From Oryzias latipes (Eukaryota; Chordata; Actinopteri; Beloniformes; Adrianichthyidae), in the NCBI RefSeq assembly GCF_002234675.1, contig NC_019868.2, forward strand, positions 27,170,293-27,234,292: a stretch of 64,000 nucleotides of DNA, in the 5' to 3' direction. The notes under the pieces were generated by a model. That model worked only from the letters and a program-made list of their open reading frames with translations, was not told the DNA's origin and did no database searches. Below are positions 59,245-64,000 of the stretch, piece after piece. Positions within the stretch are counted from its first letter, which is position 1; the number at the start of each line of letters is the position of its first letter. The translations under genes and the position numbers were made by a program.

Positions 59245-59572
59245 TGCAATGGATTTGTGTATTCAAGTTTTCTGCCACCGATATTGCAATAAAATGAAAT
59301 AAAACAACACCTGGATATCTTTGGAAACCTTTGGACAAGAAGTGCTATGACACACTAAAAAAAGACCATATTAAGGGTTTCTATTTTGATTTCTTCTTGG
59401 AATGATTTGTGAAGAGCATGTTAGCAATCTTGTATCATTATTCAGGCATGATGGTGGTGGTGTGATGGTTTGGGGCATTGCTAAATTTTCAAGAATAGGA
59501 CAATTTTATGTTCTGTGGGACCAGTAGTTGCTGAGATCTGCCCAAATACCAGTAAAGAGCAGTTCAATTCTC

Positions 59573-59655
59573 TACCAGGAGTAGGATTGGAACCCACGTG
59601 AGCATACGCTCATTGGATCTTGAGTCCAACGCCTTAACCACTCGGCCATCCTGGT
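59573..59655 (-). tRNA. tRNA-Leu (CAA), B-box variant
   Basis: A57 to C; 3' flank without T4. Adjacent unit nearly identical to that at 59162. Confidence 0.68.
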
Positions 59656-59983
59656 TGCAATGGATTTGTGTATTCAAGTTTTCTGCCACCGATATTGCAA
59701 TAAAATGAAATAAAACAACACCTGGATATCTTTGGAAACCTTTGGACAAGAAGTGATATGACACACTAAAAAAAGACCATATTAAGGGTTTCTATTTTGA
59801 TATCTTTATGGAATTAAATATTAAGAGCATAATAGCAATCTTGTATCATTAGTCAGGCATGATGGTGGTGGTGTGATGGTTTGGGGCATTGCTAAATTTT
59901 TAGCAAAAGGTCAATTTTATGTTGTGTGGGACCAGTAGTTGCTGAGATCTGCCCAAATACCAGTAAAGAGCAGTTCAATTCTC

Positions 59984-60066
59984 TACCAGGAGTAGGATTT
60001 GAACCCACATGAGCATACGCTCATTGGATCTTGAGTCCAACGCCTTAACCACTCGGCCATCCTGGT
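59984..60066 (-). tRNA. tRNA-Leu (CAA)
   Basis: C48 to T, otherwise consensus. Confidence 0.82.
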
Positions 60067-60394
60067 TGCAATGGATTTGTGTATTCAAGTTTTCTGCCAC
60101 CGATATTGCAATAAAATGAAATAAAACAACACCTGGATATCTTTGGAAACCTTTGCACAAGAAGTGATATGACACACTAAAAAAAGACCATATTTAGGGT
60201 ATCTATATTGATATCTTTATGGAATTAAATATTAAGAGCATAATAGCAATCTTGTATCATTAGTCAGGCATAATGGTGGTGGTGTGATGGTTTGGGGCAT
60301 TGCTAAAGTTTTAGCAAGAGGACAATTTTATGTTCTGTGGGACCAGTAGTTGCTGAGATCTGCCCAAATACCAGTAAAGAGCAGTTCAATTCTC

Positions 60395-60477
60395 TACCAG
60401 GAGTAGGATTGGAACCCACATGAGCATACGCTCATTGGATCTTGAGTCCAACGCCTTAACCACTCGGCCATCCTGGT
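60395..60477 (-). tRNA. tRNA-Leu (CAA), B-box variant
   Basis: A57 to C and C48 to T. Last gene before the 590-bp insertion. Confidence 0.68.
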
Positions 60478-60620
60478 TGCAATGGATTTGTGTATTCAAG
60501 TTTTCTGCCACCGATATTGCAATAAAATGAAATAAAACAACACCTGGATATCTTTGGAAACCTTTGGACAAGAAGTGCTATGACACACTAAAAAAAGACC
60601 ATATTAAGGGTTTCTATTTT

Positions 60621-61210
60621 TTCAATTCAATTTCAATTCAATTTTATTTGTATAGCCCAAAATCACAACAACAGTCGTCTCGATGGGCTTCGAAGTAAAA
60701 CATGAAATCAAAAGGATCACGAATACAAAGAGTTCAATAGAAAAATACTAAAATGAACTAACAAACTGACTAAGCTATACTGGCATCCCTGCCCTTAGAC
60801 CCCCCTTCGCGGTAAGGAAAAACTCCCAAAAAAACCGGATTCCGGAAAAAACGAAGAAACCTCAGGGGTGCCCACATGAAGGAGGGATCCTCCCCCAGGA
60901 CGGACAGGCGATTTACCAGAAATCTTAGAGAAGAATTAACTTATCTAAATCTACAACTACATATATAAAAGTCCAGCAGACGAGCTTCATCCAGCCGTGG
61001 TTATCGGGACAGTCAAAGGCGCGAGTCGAGCCGGAGACAGGAACCACAGCCAGGTGTAGGAGCAGGAGCAGAGACGAGGTACTCGGTCAGGTACAAAGCA
61101 GAGACGAGCCAGAGATGAGCCAGAGGCAGGATCCACAGCCAGGTGTAGGAGCAGGAGCAAAGGCGAGGTAAACGGTCAGGAACTGGAGCACGGATGAGCT
61201 CCAGTATATC
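60621..61210. mobile_element. 590-bp interspersed repeat inserted in an array unit
   Basis: The unit is broken cleanly after TTTCTATTTT and resumes with TTGATATCTTTATGG; adding the insert length (about 592) to 411 explains the 1,003-bp gene spacing here. The left end is (TTCAATTCAA)-type repeat followed by TTTATTTGTATAGCCCAAAA. AGGAAAAACTCCCAAAAAA and GGATCCTCCCCCAGGACGG phrases follow. I know this as a widespread teleost repeat but not its class. 61044 onward has two copies of an 89-bp monomer (AGGTGTAGGAGCAGGAGCA in each). No coding frame. Confidence 0.75.
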
Positions 61211-61397
61211 TTGATATCTTTATGGAATTAAATATTAAGAGCAAAATAGCAATCTTGTATCATTATTCAGGCATGATGGTGGTGGTGTGATGGTTTGGGG
61301 CATTGCTAAATTTTTAGCAAAAGGACAATTTTATGTTCTGTGGGACAAGTAATTGCTGAGATCTGCCCAAATACCAGTAAACAGCAGTTCAATTCTC

Positions 61398-61480
61398 TAC
61401 CAGGAGTAGGATTTGAACCCACGTGAGCATACGCTCATTGGATCTTGAGTCCAATGCCTTAACCACTCGGCCATCCTGGT
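61398..61480 (-). tRNA. tRNA-Leu (CAA)
   Basis: G26 to A only. First gene after the insertion. Confidence 0.82.
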
Positions 61481-61902
61481 TGCAATGGATTTGTGTATTC
61501 AAGTTTTCTGCCACCGATATTGCAATAAAATGAAATAAAACAACACCTGGATATCTTTGGAAACCTTTGGACAAGAAGTGCTATGACACACTAAAAAAAG
61601 ACCATATTAAGGGTTTCTATTTTGATATCTTCTTGGAATGATTTGTTAAGAGCATGTTAGCAATCTTGTATCATTAGTCAGGCATGATGGTGGTGGTGTG
61701 ATGGTTTGGGGCATTGCTAAATTTGTAAGAAATAGAAAATTTGACACTCTTGATGGCAGCATTAACACTGAAAGAAAACAAGGACACCAACAATTAGGTG
61801 CTGAGATCTGCCAAAACATGGGTAAAGAGCATTTAATGTCTTACATGACAATGTCTGAGACTGACAATGAGAAATAATAACTGATCAACAAGATATAATT
61901 TT

Positions 61903-61985
61903 TACCAGGAGTAGGATTTGAACCCACGTGAGCACACGCTGATTGGATCTTGAGTCCAACGCCTTAACCACTCGGCCATCCTGGT
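61903..61985 (-). tRNA. tRNA-Leu (CAA), last full gene
   Basis: Body intact apart from variable-arm changes (AGCACACGCTGATTGG on the plus strand). The 5' flank (TTGAAAAGC) and 3' flank (long unit form) are unlike all others, so this edge unit has drifted alone. Confidence 0.8.
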
Positions 61986-62362
61986 TGAAAAGCTTTTAAT
62001 TATTCAACTGTTTTGCAACCGATATTGCAGTACAATGAAATAACACCTGGATATCTTTGGAAACCTTTGTACAAGAAGTGCTATGAGACACTAAAAAAAA
62101 AAACTATATTTAGGGTATCTATATTGATATCTTTATGGAATTAAATATTAAGAGCATGATAGCAATCTTGTATCATTAGTCAGGCATGATGGTGGTGTGA
62201 TGGTTTGGGGCATTGCTAAATTTTTAAGAAATAGACAATTTGAGATTCTTGATGGCAGCATTAACACTTAAACACAACAAGGAAAACATAATTAGGTGAT
62301 GAGATGATCTGTCCAAATATTAGTGATCTGCCCAAATATAAGTAAAGAGCATTTCTTTTTTC

Positions 62363-62386
62363 TACCAGGAGTGGAATTTGAACCCA
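62363..62386 (-). pseudogene. Truncated tRNA-Leu at the right edge
   Basis: Only the 3' acceptor strand and T-arm remain (TACCAGGAGTGGAATTTGAA on the plus strand), of the degenerate long-unit type. The rest is replaced by a short hairpin. Confidence 0.75.
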
Positions 62387-62390
62387 ATGT

Positions 62391-62411
62391 CGATTGCACA
62401 TAGTGCAATCG
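62391..62411. repeat. Perfect 9-bp inverted repeat at the array edge
   Basis: CGATTGCAC and GTGCAATCG separated by ATA. It sits just beyond the break in the last tRNA. The right arm merges into unit sequence (CGATATTGCAATAC), so it probably arose with the deletion that ended the array. Confidence 0.85.
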
Positions 62412-62449
62412 ATATTGCAATACATTGAATATGGATATGGCTAGGAAGT

Positions 62450-62457
62450 GGGCGGGG
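62450..62457 (+). promoter_or_regulatory. GC box
   Basis: GGGCGGGG, an Sp1-type site, 112 bp upstream of the TATA box of the coiled-coil gene. Confidence 0.5.
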
Positions 62458-62473
62458 CTAACGTCTGAAACAG

Positions 62474-62556
62474 TGACATCATCAGTGACATCATCAGGTG
62501 ACCTCAACTGACATCATTTAATGTCAGTTGATATCAAGTGACATCAAATGACATCA
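62474..62556 (+). promoter_or_regulatory. Cluster of seven TGACATCA-like octamers
   Basis: Exact TGACATCA at 62474, 62486, 62509, 62539 and 62549, and one-mismatch forms at 62499 (TGACCTCA) and 62529 (TGATATCA). The octamer differs by one base from the CRE palindrome TGACGTCA. The last spacings are 10 bp, one helical turn. The cluster ends 12 bp before the TATA box, so ATF/CREB-type control is the natural reading. A decayed minisatellite is the alternative. Confidence 0.55.
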
Positions 62557-62568
62557 TCAGTCACAGCT

Positions 62569-62576
62569 TATAAATA
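62569..62576 (+). promoter_or_regulatory. TATA box
   Basis: TATAAATA, 91 bp before the start codon, which leaves about 60 nt of 5' UTR if transcription starts 30 bp downstream. Confidence 0.65.
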
Positions 62577-62659
62577 GACGCCAGGAACAACAGAAAGCAT
62601 AGGTAGAGAGAAAAGACATCGGAATTTACATTTTGAAAGTTACGGAGTACGTTTGAAAC

Positions 62660-64000
62660 ATGACCTCAAAAGTGCAAACTAAGACCCAAATAGGAAAGAT
62701 GATTGAAAATAATCACAATTTATGCCAGGGTTTAGAGCCTGATAAAGGGTTGATACTTGAAACCAGGTTACTGCGTGAAATTCACAAGAACCTAGAAATG
62801 CAAGAAAACGATGCGTTAAAATTAAACAAACAATACGAGAAGGACATGAAAAATATTCAAAAGATTCTGGTCGAGCAGAAAGATTTAAAAGAAATGTGTG
62901 AAGTGAAGGAAGACAAAATAAAACAGCTGAAGAAAATGATGGAAATGCATTGTAGATCAATCAAATCGTTGAAATTGAAACTGTGGGATCATGAAACTCT
63001 GGAAAATCAACTCAAACTCTTACAACACGAAGAAAAAATGTTGACAGAGAGAAACAGGAAACTGGAAAAAGAGATTTTCAGACTTCGTAGCACTTTTTAT
63101 AAACAAACAATATTGTTGAACACAATCAAAAAAGAGGAGATTTTTGTCCAAAACTTAAATCAGGAAACAACAAATTATCAACAACAGCTGAAGGAATTGC
63201 AAGATGCTATTCAGCAGAAAGGTTTAAGAGGAGAATCACCTGACCACACAGCAAAGGCGATGATCTTCCAGCATAAGTTTAATTCCAAGAAGGACATGAT
63301 CCACTACAAAGTCACGTCAAAGAAAAGAGTGGAAGAAGAACGCGAGGATAAAAACCGAGAATTAGAGAACAAGTTGGACCAAGAACGTAACTTGGAGATC
63401 AGCAGACTCAAAAAGGAAAATCAAGCTTTAATGGAAAATCTTCAAATGTTACAAACTGCTGAAAAGATGAAGAAGAAGGCTGAAAAAGACAGTGAGCTGC
63501 ATGCTTTGATGAGAGAAAATCGTCTCCTTAAAAACAGTATCCATCAAACTCAAGCTCAAATTAACAAAGAAGAGTTTGAACAGACCTGCCCTGATGAGGG
63601 GAGAGCTGTGCACCTTAAAAAAGGCTCTTCTCTTTTGTCAAAAGTACCTCGACGTCTTTCCACAAATCTCCAGAAATTTAAAGTTGACATGAAAAAGCAC
63701 ACAGGGAAAAAAGCAAAAGCTGCTCGGAGAGAGGACGACTACAAAATGGAAGATGACAGGTGCACTGATGGTAGAGTATCTCAGAGTCCCAAACATGTCA
63801 AGGGTTCTTCACCAAACCGTCAATTGGACTCAGAAAGCACAGCAAATTCCTTAAGTGACGGCTCACTTCAGGAGAAATCCTTAAAATGCACGTCGGACAA
63901 AACTAACAAAACAGAGTTTGAACAGACCTGCCCTGATGAGGGGAGAGCTGTGCACCTTAAAAAAGGCTCTTCTGTTTTCTCAAAAGTACCTCAACGTCTT
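62660..64000 (+). CDS. Coiled-coil protein, unrecognised, continues past the window
   Basis: An open frame of 447 codons from ATG at 62660 to the window edge without a stop. The start is fixed by an in-frame TGA six bases upstream and has A at -3. No signal peptide or membrane segment is seen. Residues 1-300 are rich in Lys, Glu, Gln and Leu with heptad-like spacing (for example MCEVKEDKIKQLKKMMEM), typical of a long coiled coil. From about residue 302 the character changes: FEQTCPDEGRAVHLKKG appears at about 306 and again at about 420, 114 residues (342 bp) apart, with a basic stretch (KKHTGKKAKAARRE) and Ser-rich acidic sequence between. Around the two motifs about 95 bp differ at only some six positions, so the internal duplication is recent and more copies may follow to the right. 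No intron is evident. I do not recognise the family; cytoskeletal, centrosomal or nuclear roles would all fit and none is shown. Confidence 0.8.
   Translation, partial: MTSKVQTKTQIGKMIENNHNLCQGLEPDKGLILETRLLREIHKNLEMQENDALKLNKQYEKDMKNIQKILVEQKDLKEMCEVKEDKIKQLKKMMEMHCRSIKSLKLKLWDHETLENQLKLLQHEEKMLTERNRKLEKEIFRLRSTFYKQTILLNTIKKEEIFVQNLNQETTNYQQQLKELQDAIQQKGLRGESPDHTAKAMIFQHKFNSKKDMIHYKVTSKKRVEEEREDKNRELENKLDQERNLEISRLKKENQALMENLQMLQTAEKMKKKAEKDSELHALMRENRLLKNSIHQTQAQINKEEFEQTCPDEGRAVHLKKGSSLLSKVPRRLSTNLQKFKVDMKKHTGKKAKAARREDDYKMEDDRCTDGRVSQSPKHVKGSSPNRQLDSESTANSLSDGSLQEKSLKCTSDKTNKTEFEQTCPDEGRAVHLKKGSSVFSKVPQRL

Larger units (their letters stand above)
27253..62440 (-). repeat. Tandem array of 411-bp units, each with a tRNA-Leu gene
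   Basis: The unit repeats mostly every 409-412 bp (for example genes at 45195, 45606, 46017, 46428, 46839 and 47250). It contains, left to right on the plus strand, a block starting TCATTAGTCAGGCATGATGG, a spacer, the minus-strand tRNA, its 5' flank (TTGCAATGG onward) and an A7 tract (CACTAAAAAAAGAC). Units right of about 42 kb are nearly uniform; those from 27.3 to 42 kb are more varied. Each variable stretch exists in two or three alternative forms (TTTTCAAGAATAGGAC or TTTTTAGCAAAAGGAC; TTCTTGGAATGATTTG or TTTATGGAATTAAATA) that occur in different combinations, the mark of unequal exchange and gene conversion. A longer variant unit with a dead tRNA appears at about 28.95, 32.15, 41.08 and, in part, 62.2 kb. 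Confidence 0.95.

Noticed and set aside
27385-61574. About 75 near-identical 60-66 residue minus-strand frames (ending ...LLLVEN), looking like an amplified peptide family
   Set aside because: Their C-terminal half is the tRNA-Leu gene read as codons, which gives the DGRVVKALDSRSN stretch, and the rest is unit spacer. Start and stop shift with point changes, and copies are lost without any sign of coding constraint.
27253-62440. CRISPR-like or SINE array
   Set aside because: The repeat is a whole 411-bp unit in strict tandem with a foldable tRNA, not short repeats with unique spacers, and single units lack a poly(A) tail or target duplications.
62292-62960. Minus-strand frames across the promoter and 5' part of the coiled-coil gene
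   Set aside because: Antisense shadows: one is the TGACATCA cluster read as DDVTDDVT, the other the complement of the coiled-coil region.

Overview
The window is vertebrate, almost certainly teleost, nuclear DNA. It has one unmistakable host gene (a single-exon POU class III factor, pou3f4), long AT-rich non-coding flanks, teleost-type interspersed repeats and a fish-type CR1/L2-like LINE. A percomorph fish is my guess from remembered repeat families, not something shown here.

Layout. 1-17.1 kb is non-coding DNA upstream of pou3f4. It holds an inverted-repeat element (360-822), a GC-rich poly(A)-tailed retro-insertion with 18-bp target duplications (2358-4288), a common teleost repeat (5089-5360), a solo LTR (6210-6491) and low-complexity tracts. 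pou3f4 lies at 17111-18196 (+). From 18.2 to 24.8 kb is 3' UTR and intergenic DNA with a foldback element (22120-22301), another teleost repeat (about 23345-23570) and an enhancer-like block (about 23820-24300).

From 24.8 to 62.4 kb the window is a tandem array of tRNA-leucine genes, all on the minus strand, mostly one 83-nt gene per 411-bp unit. I count 81 full-length genes and five degenerate or truncated ones. Sixteen carry anticodon TAA, all between 28.2 and 42.0 kb; 65 carry CAA. The left edge is split by a broken LINE (24840-27252), with a tRNA relic beyond it. One unit near the right edge is split by a 590-bp insertion (60621-61210). Two blocks of units (3,207 bp and 1,273 bp) are duplicated. 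Most units lack a T4 terminator close behind the tRNA, and a B-box-mutated subclass is scattered through them, so the number of active genes may be far below the number of copies. Each unit also carries a short stretch that reads like a Tc1 transposase motif.

At the right edge a compact promoter (GC box, seven TGACATCA-like octamers, TATA box) leads into an open frame (62660 to beyond 64000) for a coiled-coil protein that I do not recognise. Its C-terminal part begins a 114-residue repeat. pou3f4, the tRNA array and the coiled-coil gene show no functional connection; they are simply neighbours.
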